A stretch of 59,670 nucleotides of DNA from Actinomycetota bacterium (GCA_020444505.1 JAHLKU010000010.1:1-59670), one strand, 5' to 3'. Positions 42,666-52,570 are shown, numbered from the stretch's first letter. Notes: generated from the letters alone by a model not told the origin. A program made the numbers and translations.

Positions 42666-43019
42666 CTACTCCCCCTCGACCAGGCCGACCAGGTTGCCGG
42701 CGGGGTCGCGGAACGTGGCGTAGGTGACCATGCCGGGGATGGTGGTCCTGGGCATCACGATGCTGCCGCCTGCCGCCTCGATCCTCGCCAGGTGGGCGTC
42801 GATGTCGGGCACCGACAGGTACAGCGTCACGTAGGACGGCATCTCGTCGCTGCCGGCGCCCACCGCCCCGCCGATGCTGCTCTGGTCGTCGCCGACCAGG
42901 TGGTAGCCGCCGAACCCCTCCGGCGACTCGAACTCCCAGCCGAACAGGTCGCCGTAGAACGCCTTCATGGCGTCGCCGTCGGGCCCAATGATCTCCCAGT
43001 GGACGATCTTCGAAGCCAT
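42666..43019 (-). CDS. VOC (glyoxalase/bleomycin-resistance) family protein
   Basis: 117 residues, one vicinal-oxygen-chelate unit pair: IVHWEIIGPDGDAMKAFYGDLFGWEF at the start and TIPGMVTYATFRDPAGNLVGLVEG at the end, with His7 and the Glu near the C-terminus as possible metal ligands. Members range from lyases to binding proteins; no specific reaction can be assigned. Monocistronic, ATG 43019 with a GAGAGGGGA sequence upstream. Confidence 0.88.
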   Translation of the reverse strand: MASKIVHWEIIGPDGDAMKAFYGDLFGWEFESPEGFGGYHLVGDDQSSIGGAVGAGSDEMPSYVTLYLSVPDIDAHLARIEAAGGSIVMPRTTIPGMVTYATFRDPAGNLVGLVEGE

Positions 43020-43092
43020 CTCGTGTCCCCTCTCTCGACGTGGTGGGCAAGGTAGCGGGTGGCTGTGACGTGTGGCGGATGGACCGAGGCCG

Positions 43093-43419
43093 TCAGTCGC
43101 AGTCGGCGGCGACCGCCAGGGCATCGCACACCTGCCGCATGCGGTCCGCCGCCAACCGCCCGAGCCGCTCGGTGAGCGCGGCGACCGCCACGGTGGAGAC
43201 CGAGTCGAGGTTGACAGCCGACGGCAGCGGCACCGGGTCGGCGCCGGCATCGAGCGCCACCTCGCTGGGCAGGCCCCGGATGGTGGTGGTGCACGGGGCC
43301 ACCAGGACCCGCCGCAGCCGGGGAATCGCCGCGTCACGCGAGAGGACCACGACCGGACGGCGCCCGGCATCGGGCACCTCGCACCACCACACCTCGCCGC
43401 GGGAAGGGATGCCGCTCAC
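43093..43419 (-). CDS. MazF/PemK-family toxin (endoribonuclease)
   Basis: 108 residues. Starts with SRGEVWWCEVPDAGRRPVVVLSRD, the typical PemK-like beta-barrel opening with the catalytic Arg region, then VLVAPCTTTIRGLPSEVAL and AVNLDSVSTVA, also family blocks. Such toxins cut mRNA or tRNA at short sequences. It overlaps the antitoxin gene by ATGA (43416-43419), antitoxin first, the normal order for mazEF. Confidence 0.9.
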   Translation of the reverse strand: MSGIPSRGEVWWCEVPDAGRRPVVVLSRDAAIPRLRRVLVAPCTTTIRGLPSEVALDAGADPVPLPSAVNLDSVSTVAVAALTERLGRLAADRMRQVCDALAVAADCD

Positions 43420-43652
43420 GGCCGGCGGGCCCCGTCACCGAACGAGGCGAGGTCGCCCCAGGCGTCGGGTTCGTCGATGGGATGCTCGTCGTACGCCGTG
43501 TAGGCGCGATCGATCTCGGCGGCCCGATGCGCCCGCACCAGCGCCGCCAGAGCGGCGTCCATGGTCTCGGCGACCTTGGACCCCTCCATCACCTTGCGCG
43601 CCTCGGTGAAGAGGCCCTCGTCCACCGTCGTGCTGACCCGAATGCGTGCCAT
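43416..43652 (-). CDS. Ribbon-helix-helix antitoxin of the MazEF-type pair
   Basis: 78 residues. An N-terminal RHH segment RIRVSTTVDEGLFTEARKV binds DNA, and an acidic C-terminal part (DEHPIDEPDAWGDLASF, about 55-72) should wrap the toxin. The start is ATG 43652, at the predicted transcription start of a promoter with -35 and -10 boxes, so leaderless. A 16-base palindrome covers the start codon and the -10 box, consistent with autorepression by the antitoxin or the complex. Confidence 0.85.
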   Translation of the reverse strand: MARIRVSTTVDEGLFTEARKVMEGSKVAETMDAALAALVRAHRAAEIDRAYTAYDEHPIDEPDAWGDLASFGDGARRP

Positions 43653-43687
43653 GGCATGACTATGCCACATTCGTGCCACACCGGCAA
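43652..43687 (-). promoter_or_regulatory. Leaderless promoter and operator of the toxin-antitoxin pair
   Basis: Minus strand TTGCCG (43682-43687), 17 bases, CATAGT (43659-43664), then six bases to the ATG. TGGCAT-GACT-ATGCCA (43652-43667) is a perfect palindrome over the -10 and start codon; TGTGGCA occurs twice at an 11-base period (one helical turn) on the minus strand. Confidence 0.65.
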
Positions 43688-43692
43688 TGCCC

Positions 43693-44079
43693 TCACCCTC
43701 CCAGCAGGAGCGCAGGGGCGAACTCGGCACGGCTGACGGCGGACACCCGGATGGGGCCGATCGGCCAGATCCAGATCGTCCTCGACACCTCCACCCGCAC
43801 CGTTCGGGGCTCGAAGGACCGATCGATCGGGCACACGCAGCGGTCCAGCGTGGCGCCGTTGAGGCGGGCGAACCGGGCCGCCTCGTCGGCCGGCGTCCCG
43901 GCGGCGCCGAACGGCAGGAACGTCACCGGTGCGGCCGCCAGCGCCGCCGCGTCCGCCGCCGCCGACACCTGCACCCGTGCGTTCAGGTAGGCGCCCACCG
44001 AGCCGAGCACCGCAGCCAGCAGCAGCACCAGCGCCGCCACACCCACCAGCACCACCCCGGCCGCGCCCTGCTCGCTCAC
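43693..44079 (-). CDS. Rv3654c-like Tad-locus membrane protein (TadG/TadE-like)
   Basis: 128 residues. One N-terminal helix (about 8-30) preceded by SEQGAAGVVLV and followed by a pseudopilin-like NARVQVSAAADAAALAAAP, the TadE/TadG-type helix rule. The family in actinobacteria (Rv3654c) sits at the end of Tad operons and is thought to be a minor pilin or secreted product. GTG 44079, seven bases after tadE. Two cysteines (CVC near residue 80) may form a disulfide. Confidence 0.82.
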   Translation of the reverse strand: MSEQGAAGVVLVGVAALVLLLAAVLGSVGAYLNARVQVSAAADAAALAAAPVTFLPFGAAGTPADEAARFARLNGATLDRCVCPIDRSFEPRTVRVEVSRTIWIWPIGPIRVSAVSRAEFAPALLLGG

Positions 44080-44086
44080 GGCGCGC

Positions 44087-44449
44087 TCACCGCTCCACCC
44101 GCATCGACGACCTGCCCTCCAGCGTGACCGCCAGTCCGCCGAGCAGCCCGCCGCCGAGCGGGTGGGTGAGGCGGACCGTCACCTCCGCCCGCCCGCCCAC
44201 CCGGTGGTCGCGGCGCACCGACACGGTGGCGCGGGCGGCGAGATCGGCGCCCAGGAACGAGCGGACCACCTCCACCGCCCGGGACGGGTCCGGCGACGCC
44301 GCCGCCTCCCGGGCGCCCTCCCTCGCCGCCTGGCTCACCTCCAACTGGGTGCGGGCCGCCACGGCCACCTCGACCGCGGCCAGCAGCACGAGCACCACCA
44401 GCGGCACCACCAGGGCGAACTCGACGACGGCGCTCCCCCGCTCACCCAC
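44087..44449 (-). CDS. tadE: TadE-like minor pilin
   Basis: 120 residues: GERGSAVVEFALVVPLVVLVLLAAVEVAVAARTQLEVSQAAREGAREAA (given here in outline) is the TadE pattern, a short positive N-terminus, a Glu at about residue 10 and one helix, followed by an Ala-rich helix and a beta-rich extracytoplasmic part. GTG 44449 overlaps the pilin-like gene by eight bases. Confidence 0.88.
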   Translation of the reverse strand: MGERGSAVVEFALVVPLVVLVLLAAVEVAVAARTQLEVSQAAREGAREAAASPDPSRAVEVVRSFLGADLAARATVSVRRDHRVGGRAEVTVRLTHPLGGGLLGGLAVTLEGRSSMRVER

Positions 44450-44609
44450 CGCCGGCGAGGCCCTTGACCCGCTGGATCACCGAGTCGAAGAAGTCGGGCA
44501 GCACGTCCGACCCCGATGCCCACGTGATCAGCGCCACCGCGATGAGGGCGGCGGCCACGATGACCAGGGCGTACTCGGCGGTGGCCTGTCCGGATTGGTC
44601 CCGCAGCAT
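44442..44609 (-). CDS. Flp-like pilin (DUF4244 type)
   Basis: 55 residues, a plausible major pilin: LRDQSGQATAEYALVIVAAA has Gly7, then Glu and Tyr at +5 and +6, the Flp prepilin cleavage and assembly rule, and one hydrophobic helix (about 14-30). The remainder (GSDVLPDFFDSVIQRVKGL) is a short C-terminal helix. ATG 44609 has AAGGAG four to five bases upstream, the best ribosome-binding site of the Tad operon, fitting a highly made product. No prepilin peptidase gene is in the window. Confidence 0.85.
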   Translation of the reverse strand: MLRDQSGQATAEYALVIVAAALIAVALITWASGSDVLPDFFDSVIQRVKGLAGGG

Positions 44610-44623
44610 GGCTCTCCTTCCGA

Positions 44624-45223
44624 TCACCATCCGATCTCCAGCCGCGCCAACGACGACACCACCGCCGGGCCCACCAGCGCCAGCACGAACCCGGGCAGGA
44701 TCAGCAGCGCCAGCGGCAGCAGCATGCGCACCGGGAGGCGGCGGGCGGCCGCCATCTGCCGGGCGTGCTCCTCGTGCCGCAACTCGGCCGCCAGCGCCTC
44801 CACCGCCTCTCCCAGGGGCGCACCGGTGCGCACCGCCCGCTCGGTGATCCGGTACACGCGCTCGGCCTCCCCTCCCGCGTCCCGGAGCGCCTCCCCCAGC
44901 CCGTGGCGCCGGGCCGCCCGCAGCACGCCCAGCACCTCGGCGGCGGTGGCCGGCGGGAGATCGGCGGCGGCCTCCCGGAGCGAATCCTCCAGCGTCAGCC
45001 CCGCCCGCAGGCCGAGTGCCGTCTGGTCGGCCAGCAGCAGTGCTCCCCCGGCAGGGCGCGCCCTCCTGCGGAGGGACGGCAGCGCCAGCGCGGCCGCGGC
45101 GGCGGCCACCGCTGCCGGGTGCAGCAGCGCTGCGGCGGCGCCGACCCCCGCCATGCGCCACGCCTCGGGAAGGCGCGCCCATCCTGTCGCCACCATCGCT
45201 GCGGTGAGGACGGCGGCGGTCAC
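44624..45223 (-). CDS. tadC: Tad pilus inner-membrane platform protein TadC
   Basis: 199 residues of the T2SS GspF family. A cytoplasmic helical domain ([26 protein letters not shown], in part) and [20 protein letters not shown] lie between hydrophobic helices near residues 15-40 and 160-190. Short for the family (about 300), so likely only one GspF domain plus helices. GTG 45223 overlaps the tadB stop as GTGA. Confidence 0.87.
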   Translation of the reverse strand: MTAAVLTAAMVATGWARLPEAWRMAGVGAAAALLHPAAVAAAAAALALPSLRRRARPAGGALLLADQTALGLRAGLTLEDSLREAAADLPPATAAEVLGVLRAARRHGLGEALRDAGGEAERVYRITERAVRTGAPLGEAVEALAAELRHEEHARQMAAARRLPVRMLLPLALLILPGFVLALVGPAVVSSLARLEIGW

Positions 45224-45891
45224 CTCGCCGACCTCGCCGCCATCAGCCACACCAGTGCGGCACCGGCGCCGATGAGGGCCAGCCCGGCTGCCACCATCGC
45301 CGTGCCGCCCGGGCCCAGGTCGCCGCCGCCCGGACCGGCACCGGTGACCACCCCCAGCACCACCAGCCCCACCGGGAGCCCGCCGACCACCCACGCCGAG
45401 AGGCGGGCCTGCGCGGTGAGGGCAGACCGCTCCCGGGCCAGGCGCCCCGACGCCTCCGCCCGCTCGGCCAGGGCCTCCATCACCGCCGCCGTGCTCCCCC
45501 CGGTGCGCGTCGCGAGACGGAACGCCGCCGCGGCCGCCGTCCCGTTCACCGGCAGCGCACTCGCCAGTTCCGACCCGATCTCCCCGGCGGGCCTCCCCGC
45601 CGCGCACAACCGGGCGGCCCGACCCAGGTCGAGCGCGGGCGAGCGGCGGGCCGCCGCCACCACCGCGCCGCGCAGCGACGCCCCGGCGCTCAACTCGGCG
45701 GCGAGGCCGCGCAGGAACGCCGCCTCGTCGTCCGGCCCCGGCGACCGCCCCGTCCGCCGGTGCCACATCACCCACCCGGCGACGGCGGCGAGGAACCAGG
45801 CGGGATGGACCACAGCGAGGGCGATCGCCCCCACCATCGGCCACGGCACCCCTGCGGCCGCCGCCACGGCGAGCAGGGCGCCGGTCAGCAC
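45220..45891 (-). CDS. tadB: Tad pilus inner-membrane platform protein TadB
   Basis: 223 residues, GspF family: [25 protein letters not shown] and [19 protein letters not shown] give the F domain, with hydrophobic pairs near the N-terminus (about 2-40) and C-terminus (about 165-220). It should form the assembly platform with TadC. GTG 45891, overlapping cpaF by seven bases. Confidence 0.88.
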   Translation of the reverse strand: MLTGALLAVAAAAGVPWPMVGAIALAVVHPAWFLAAVAGWVMWHRRTGRSPGPDDEAAFLRGLAAELSAGASLRGAVVAAARRSPALDLGRAARLCAAGRPAGEIGSELASALPVNGTAAAAAFRLATRTGGSTAAVMEALAERAEASGRLARERSALTAQARLSAWVVGGLPVGLVVLGVVTGAGPGGGDLGPGGTAMVAAGLALIGAGAALVWLMAARSAR

Positions 45892-46946
45892 CGGTACGCC
45901 TCCTCGAGGCCGTCGCCCCGCACCACGGCGATCTCCCGGACCCGCCGGGTGCCGTCGGCCCGGTCCATCTGCACCACCACGTCCACCGCCGACCACAACT
46001 GGCGCCGCATCGCCCCCGCCGGCACCCGCCTCGGCCCCGACGCGGCGAGCGTCTCCAGGCGCCACAGCGCCTCGTCGGCCCCGTTGGCGTGCACCGTCCC
46101 CATGCTCCCGGCATGGCCGGTGCTCATCGCCTGGATCAAGTCGAGCGCCTCGGGCCCACGCACCTCGCCGACCACGATCCGGTCCGGGCGCATCCGCAGC
46201 GCCTGACGAACCAGCGCCTGCAGCGTGATCTCGCCCGCCCCCTCGGCGTTCGGGGGACGGGCCTCCAACCGCACCACGTGGCCCGAGAGACGCAACTCTG
46301 CGCTGTCCTCGATCGTCACCACCCGGTCGCCGGCAGGGATCTCCCGCGACAGCACGTTCAGGAGCGTGGTCTTGCCGGCCCCGGTGCCGCCGCTCACCAG
46401 CAGGTTCGCCCGGCCGGCCACCGCCTCCCGCAGCAGGGCGGCGCCCTCCAGGCGCACCCCGCCGCAGGCGACCAGGGCGTCCAGGTCGGGCACCACGGGC
46501 GTGAAGCGCCGGATCGCCACCACCGGCCCGTCCACGCTGGCGGGCGGGATCACGGCATGCAGGCGGGAACCGTCGGGCAGACGGGCGTCGACGGCAGGCG
46601 AGGCGTGATCGAGGCGGAGCCCCAGCGGTGCGATCACCCGCTCCACGGCGGCGACGACCGCCGCCTCGTCCGGCATGGTGACGCCGGTGCGCTCCAGCGC
46701 GCCGGCCCGCTCCACCCACACCTCGTCGGGGCCGTTCACCAGCACGTCGGTGACGGCCGGGTCGGCCAGCAGGGCCTCGAGCGGGCCGAGGCCGAGCAGG
46801 CCGTCCACCGCAGCCCGGGCGATGCCGGGCCCGGCGAGGGGCGCCTCGTCGCGGGCGATGCGCTCGGCCTCCGCCAGCAGCGACGCCCGGCGCAGGGGGA
46901 CGTCGGACTCCACCAGGCGGGCGGTGACGCGCTCTACCGGCCCCAC
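45885..46946 (-). CDS. cpaF: Tad pilus assembly ATPase CpaF/TadA
   Basis: 353 residues. Walker [16 protein letters not shown] (about residues 163-177), [11 protein letters not shown] (Asp box), Walker [33 protein letters not shown] with its His box (about 240-271, in parts). The N-terminal domain has [18 protein letters not shown], typical for CpaF. Powers pilus assembly at the inner membrane. GTG 46946 has GGGAGG four bases before it and overlaps the upstream gene by 13 bases; ATG 46970 is the alternative. Confidence 0.92.
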   Translation of the reverse strand: MGPVERVTARLVESDVPLRRASLLAEAERIARDEAPLAGPGIARAAVDGLLGLGPLEALLADPAVTDVLVNGPDEVWVERAGALERTGVTMPDEAAVVAAVERVIAPLGLRLDHASPAVDARLPDGSRLHAVIPPASVDGPVVAIRRFTPVVPDLDALVACGGVRLEGAALLREAVAGRANLLVSGGTGAGKTTLLNVLSREIPAGDRVVTIEDSAELRLSGHVVRLEARPPNAEGAGEITLQALVRQALRMRPDRIVVGEVRGPEALDLIQAMSTGHAGSMGTVHANGADEALWRLETLAASGPRRVPAGAMRRQLWSAVDVVVQMDRADGTRRVREIAVVRGDGLEEAYRC

Positions 46947-47491
46947 GGCGCCTCCCACACACGGCGCCATGCCCGGATCCAACGGTCCCATCGCGGCGGC
47001 GCCTGCCCCCGCAGCAACGCACCGACGGTGCCCCGGGACGGCACCGGGAGGCGGATGCCGTTGGCCGCCGCCGGCATCCGCGCCGCGGTGGCCTGATGCA
47101 CCGCAGGGCGGGACACCGGTTCGAACCACCCGCCCGGCAGCAGCATCCGCACCGGCACGACCGGCACCGTCACCTCCACCCTGCGCCGCGGCGGCACTCG
47201 CAGCACCAGGTACGGCCACCCGCCGGCCATGGCCTCCACCACCTCGGCGGCATCCGACGCGCTCACCCCGCCGTTGCGCAGCACCGCCGTGCCGGCGGCG
47301 GAGGGGCGGAGGTCGTCGAGGCGGGGCGAGTCGGCGACGAGGTCGGCGAGGGAGGCGTCACCCGGGTAGCGGGGCCCGCCCTCGTCCAGGTCCACCACGA
47401 GGGCGGGGGCGGGGGCGGCGGCCGCCAGGCCCAGTGGGGCGAGCGCGCCGAGGAGCCCGTCCTCCGGCGTCCATACGGCGAGCGCCGGCAT
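46934..47491 (-). CDS. CpaE/Ssd-like protein of the Tad locus lacking a P-loop
   Basis: 185 residues at the position of cpaE/ssd (Rv3660c) in other actinobacterial Tad operons. It keeps fragments reminiscent of the MinD/CpaE fold (PALVVDLDEGGPRYPGDASLADLV about 28-51, TAVLRNGGVSASDAAEVVEAM, WPYLVLRVPP) but has no receiver domain, no deviant Walker A and only half the usual length. Therefore ATP binding is unlikely. The C-terminal 50 residues are basic with several Trp and Arg. GAGGAG lies four bases before ATG 47491; promoter at 47518-47546. First gene of the Tad operon. Confidence 0.7.
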   Translation of the reverse strand: MPALAVWTPEDGLLGALAPLGLAAAAPAPALVVDLDEGGPRYPGDASLADLVADSPRLDDLRPSAAGTAVLRNGGVSASDAAEVVEAMAGGWPYLVLRVPPRRRVEVTVPVVPVRMLLPGGWFEPVSRPAVHQATAARMPAAANGIRLPVPSRGTVGALLRGQAPPRWDRWIRAWRRVWEAPWGR

Positions 47492-47517
47492 CGTCTCCTC
47501 GTGATCGGGGCAGCGGC

Positions 47518-47546
47518 AACGTATCGACCAGGGGAGGCCGGCTCAA
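47518..47546 (-). promoter_or_regulatory. Promoter of the Tad operon
   Basis: Minus strand TTGAGC (47541-47546), 17 bases, TACGTT (47518-47523). Start near 47511, giving a 20-base leader with a good ribosome-binding site before ATG 47491. Confidence 0.6.
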
Positions 47547-47554
47547 GGGGTCCG

Positions 47555-47998
47555 TCAGAAGGCCAGCCGCGTCACCAGCTCGCCGCCGTCCTCCTCGCCG
47601 GTGTCCTCGAAGCCGAGGCGGTGGTAGAAGCCGCCGGGCGACCCCTCGCCGGGCACGTACGAGGTGAGCAGGTGTGCGGCCCCCTGCCGGCGCACCCGGT
47701 CGACCACCTGCTCCATGGCCGCCCGGCCGTAGCCGTTGCCCTGGTGCTCGGCGGCGACCATGAGGCGCCACAGGAACCACTCCGACTCGCCGGGGTCCTC
47801 GTACACCATCACGAAGCCCACCGGGTCGTCTCCGGCGTAGATGGCCCGGAACCACGCCTTCGGCTCGAAGTGGGCCTGGGCTATGGACACCGAGTTCTCG
47901 GCGACGAACTGCTTCTGGTGCTCGGTCACCTGCAGGCGCATCACATCGCGCACCGTGTCCTTGGTGATCTCACGCAGCGTGACGGTCGCGGGGGCCAT
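47555..47998 (-). CDS. GNAT-family N-acetyltransferase (diamine acetyltransferase-like)
   Basis: 147 residues. Acetyl-CoA site RLMVAAEHQGNGYGRAAMEQVV (about 80-101, the R/QxxGxG/A motif) and the C-terminal GFYHRLGFEDTGEE are clear. The N-terminus with VMRLQVTEHQKQFVAENSVSIAQAHF resembles BltD/PaiA-type spermidine and spermine acetyltransferases. Monocistronic; no ribosome-binding site is evident before ATG 47998. Confidence 0.87.
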   Translation of the reverse strand: MAPATVTLREITKDTVRDVMRLQVTEHQKQFVAENSVSIAQAHFEPKAWFRAIYAGDDPVGFVMVYEDPGESEWFLWRLMVAAEHQGNGYGRAAMEQVVDRVRRQGAAHLLTSYVPGEGSPGGFYHRLGFEDTGEEDGGELVTRLAF

Positions 47999-48028
47999 GA
48001 GGAGGATTCTCGCACGGCACGAGCCGCG

Positions 48029-48529
48029 TCAGGTACGGCGGCCCTCCCAGCCTCGGTCGGCCGCCGCCGCCACGAGACGTGGGCCGTCGAGCACCGGCAC
48101 GTACGGGAGCACGTCGACATCCCCCTCGAGCACGAACTCGGTCAACTGCTCCCGCACCGTGCCCTGCAGCCCGGCTGCGGTCCAGGGCTTCGGGACGTAG
48201 TGATCGAGGCCCGCCTCGTTGACGGCCCGAATGGTGTCCTCCAGGCCGGCCTGGCCGGTCAGCAACACCTTCCGGGCGCCCCGGGTCGCCGCGTCGCCGT
48301 GCAACTCGACCAGGAAGTCGGTGCCGAGTGTGCCGGGGAGCAGGTGGTCGCACAGCACCAGGCCGACGACGATCCCCTCCGTGGCGAGCTCACGCACCAC
48401 GTCGCGCGCGTCGGCGACGTCGTCGGCCGCCTCGATGCGGAAGTACCCCTGGAACGGGGCGAGGTCACGCTCGATCGCATCGCGCACCTCGGGCTCGTCC
48501 TCCACCACCAGGATGGCGATCTCGGTCAT
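48029..48529 (-). CDS. Receiver-only response regulator
   Basis: 166 residues. Receiver domain with acidic pair E10-D11 (VVEDEPEVRDAI), phospho-acceptor Asp61 (LVLCDHLLPGTLGTD), the Thr in LLTGQAG and Lys114 (YVPKPW). The remaining 45 residues have no helix-turn-helix or enzyme domain, so output is by protein contact or phosphotransfer. ATG 48529 overlaps the kinase stop as ATGA, so the kinase is its partner. Confidence 0.9.
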   Translation of the reverse strand: MTEIAILVVEDEPEVRDAIERDLAPFQGYFRIEAADDVADARDVVRELATEGIVVGLVLCDHLLPGTLGTDFLVELHGDAATRGARKVLLTGQAGLEDTIRAVNEAGLDHYVPKPWTAAGLQGTVREQLTEFVLEGDVDVLPYVPVLDGPRLVAAAADRGWEGRRT

Positions 48530-49991
48530 GGGGCCTCCGGGCCGTCTGGTGACTCCACCGGCAGCGTAACGATGAACCGTGTGTCGCCCGGCACCGATTG
48601 CACCTCGATCGACCCGCCGTGGCGTTCCACGATGTCCCGGCACAGGCGGAGGCCCAGGCCCAGGCCGAAGTCGACCCTGCCGCCGTGCGTGGTGAACGAC
48701 AGTTCGAACACGTCGTCCAGGTGGGCCGCTGGGATGCCGGGCCCGGTGTCGGCCACCTCCACCTGCACGCCGCCGGGGACCGGGGCCGTCCGCACCGTCA
48801 GGGTTCCCTGGCCGGCCAGTTCCCGTGCTGCGTTGTGGATCAGGTTCGTCCACACCTGATTCACCTGACCGGGGTAGGCCGCGATCGCCGGCACGGGCCC
48901 GTACTCGCGGACCACGTCGATGCCGCGCAGTTCGTGCCCGAGCAGCCGGAGGGTCTCCTCGATGCCCTCGCGCACGTCTACCCCGAGGGTCATCTCGCTC
49001 TGGTCCCGCGCATACGAGCGCAGGCTGCCGGCAAGCCCGCCGATCCGGTCTGCGGCCGAGCGGATGTTCCGCAGCGACAGGCCGATGGCGTGGCACCGTT
49101 CCGCCGCGGCCAGCGCCGCCTCCAACTCGCCTGCGGCCAGACCCCCGAACCGGCGCTCGTACTCGCCGGCATCGGTGATGCCGATCGCCACCAGCCGGCG
49201 GGCCAGGTCCGGGTCGCCGATCCCGGTCGCGAGTGCCCGCCGCTGCTCGCGCTCTTCCCTCGTGGAGATCGGCGGCCGGTCCAGGGCTCGGTGCAGGAAT
49301 CCCCACGCCGTCCCGCCCCCGAAGTCGTCGGCCAATCCGCTCAGGTCCTCCGTCAGGAATGCGGCGGCCCGCAGCAGCGCCGCAACGGGGTTGTTCAGCT
49401 CATGGCCGATGCCGGCAGCGAGTTGCCCCAGCGTCGCCATGCGATCCTGCTCCACCAGGCGGGTCTGTGCCCTCTCCAGTTCGGAGAGCGCCCGTCGCAA
49501 GCGATCGCGGTCCTCGGCGAGGTCGCGGTTCAGGCGATCCACCTCCACCCTCAGCTCGACGGCGCGGAGATGACGGCGGGCCAGGGATCGCAACAGCACG
49601 GTGACGAAGTGCACGTCCAGGATGGGGTTCGCCCGCAGCGCAGCATCGAGTTCCTCCAGCGTGACGGCGATCACGGTGAGGTCGGTCGCTGCAGTCGTGT
49701 CGAAGTAGGCCGGCTCGTTGCGGGCCATCGCCAGCAACCCCACCAGCCGGCCGGCCGTCTGCTGGTGGAACACCACCCTCCTGCCGTCCACCTCTCGGGT
49801 CAGCTGCACCTCGCCCTCGAGCACGATCCAGATGCGGTCCACGACATCGCCGTGCGACACCAGCCGGGTGCCTGCCGGCACCCGGGTCCGTTCGGCCGAC
49901 GCGAGCGTGCGCTCGAGCTCGGCGATCATCCTCCGCTCGACCTCCACACCCGTGACGTCGGCATCGAAGAAGAACGAGAGCCCGTTGCCCA

Positions 49992-49992
<1 letters not shown>
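48526..49992 (-). CDS. Soluble sensor histidine kinase with N-terminal cyclic-nucleotide-binding-like domain
   Basis: 488 residues, no membrane helix. cNMP-binding-fold domain at about 35-140 (VPAGTRLVSHGDVVDRIWIVLEGEVQL, in part), coiled coil about 145-185, phospho-acceptor His197 in LAAGIGHELNNPVAALL, an extra helical stretch of about 130 residues, then HATPase_c with NQVWTNLIHNAAREL (N box), DTGPGIP (G1) and FGLGLGLRLCRDIVERHGG (G2). The start overlaps the transporter stop by one base (TGATG). With no sensor in the membrane, input could come from a cyclic nucleotide or from the transporter encoded just before it. Confidence 0.9.
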
Positions 49993-51419
<1,427 letters not shown>

Positions 51420-51479
51420 CGGCGTCCTGGGTGTGATCGACCCGGTGGCCATGGTAGGGACCTGCAAACCGGGCCTTCC

Positions 51480-51485
51480 TACAAT
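51480..51485 (+). promoter_or_regulatory. TACAAT -10 box for leaderless HAD gene
   Basis: TACAAT, six bases, ATG at 51492; no Shine-Dalgarno sequence. The clearest leaderless start in the window. Confidence 0.5.
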
Positions 51486-51491
51486 CGGCCC

Positions 51492-52271
51492 ATGGCCCAG
51501 GCAGCGTTCTTCGACCTCGACAAGACGATCATCGCCAAGTCGTCCACGCTGGCCTTCACCGGGAAGCTGCACAAGGCCGGGCTGCTGGGGCGCAAGACGA
51601 TGATGCGGGCCGCCCTCAGCCAGACCTTCTACGTGCTGTTCGGCGCCGACCACGACCAGTTGGAGAAGACCCGCCAGATGCTGATGACGCTCACCAAGGG
51701 GTGGGACCGCAGCGAGATCGAGGCGATCGTCCGCGAGACGCTCGACGACGTGGTCGCCCCCCTGGTGTACGCCGAGGCGCTGTTCCTGATCGACGAGCAC
51801 CTGCGGGAGGGGCGCCGGGTGTACATCGTGTCGGCCAGCCCCGACGAGGTGGTGCAGCCGCTCGCCGAGTACATCGGCGTCGAGGACGTCATCGCCACCC
51901 GCCCCGAGGTGGACGAGCAGGGCCGCTACACCGGCGAGGTGGAGTTCTACGCCTACGCCGAGAACAAGGCGGCCGCCATGCGCGAGGTCGCCGAACGGGA
52001 GGGCATCGACCTCGCCGAGTCGTACGCCTACAGCGACAGCGCCACCGACCTGCCGATGATGCGCGCCGTCGGCCACCCCGTCGCCGTCAACCCCGACAGG
52101 GAACTGAAGGAGGCGGCAGAGCGGGAGGGCTGGCCGATCCTGGAGTTCACCCGCCAGGTGGGCCTCGGCACCCGCCTCACGCGCCCCGTGCCCCTGCTGT
52201 CGGGGGCGGGGGTGATGCTCGGCATCGGCGCCGTCGCGGCCTGGCTCCTCACCCGGCGCAAGAAGAGGTAG
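51492..52271 (+). CDS. HAD-IB family phosphatase (phosphoserine phosphatase-like)
   Basis: 259 residues. HAD motif I AAFFDLDKTIIAKSS (catalytic Asp8 and Asp10), motif II YIVSASPDEVV, motif III/IV AYSDSATDLPMMRAVGHPVAVNPD. The subfamily includes SerB and lysophosphatidate phosphatases of the CicA/PlsC-fused type. The C-terminus has one hydrophobic helix (about 232-252, LLSGAGVMLGIGAVAAWLL) and ends in RRKKR, so it is likely tail-anchored to the membrane, pointing to a lipid or envelope phosphate substrate. Corresponds in position to Rv3661 beside the mycobacterial Tad locus. Confidence 0.9.
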   Translation: MAQAAFFDLDKTIIAKSSTLAFTGKLHKAGLLGRKTMMRAALSQTFYVLFGADHDQLEKTRQMLMTLTKGWDRSEIEAIVRETLDDVVAPLVYAEALFLIDEHLREGRRVYIVSASPDEVVQPLAEYIGVEDVIATRPEVDEQGRYTGEVEFYAYAENKAAAMREVAEREGIDLAESYAYSDSATDLPMMRAVGHPVAVNPDRELKEAAEREGWPILEFTRQVGLGTRLTRPVPLLSGAGVMLGIGAVAAWLLTRRKKR

Positions 52272-52302
52272 GAAGACCCTCCCCCGCCGTCCGGGCGCCC
52301 CA

Positions 52303-52308
52303 TACGCT
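52303..52308 (+). promoter_or_regulatory. TACGCT -10 box for leaderless start
   Basis: TACGCT, six bases, GTG at 52315. GAGG just before GTG is too close to be a ribosome-binding site. Confidence 0.4.
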
Positions 52309-52314
52309 GCGAGG

Positions 52315-52560
52315 GTGAGCAAGACCACGGCGCCGCCCCCCACCGGGGGCGACACGGCCGACGAGATGCAGCGGTGGGCGGAGACCCTCGGCGTGGACCG
52401 TGCCGTCCTCCGCGAGGCCGCCCGCCGCCACGGCGTCCCGCTCGCCGGCGGGCACGACACCCCCGACCGGCTCCCCCTCTCCCTCGCCGGGGCGTCCCTG
52501 GGCGACGCGGGCGACTGCGGGCCGGCCGAGGACTGGGACGACGCTGCCGGAGAAGGCTGA
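52315..52560 (+). CDS. Small acidic protein of unknown function
   Basis: 81 residues. A central helix-rich stretch DEMQRWAETLGVDRAVLREAARRHG (about 16-40, in part) resembles a small DUF3606-like or three-helix fold, and the C-terminus is acidic (GDCGPAEDWDDAAGEG). No confident family. GTG 52315 is supported by the -10 box six bases before it. Lies in a run of short plus-strand genes. Confidence 0.55.
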   Translation: MSKTTAPPPTGGDTADEMQRWAETLGVDRAVLREAARRHGVPLAGGHDTPDRLPLSLAGASLGDAGDCGPAEDWDDAAGEG

Positions 52561-52570
52561 GCCTGCCCCC

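Noticed and set aside
42501-43050. Upstream extension of the thiolase-fusion frame through the partner and VOC genes
   Set aside because: The extended frame passes through two other genes; ATG 41394 starts the thiolase fold directly.
43093-43652. MazEF-type pair considered as part of a mobile element or defence island
   Set aside because: No transposase, integrase, restriction or phage gene is nearby, and base composition looks like its neighbours.
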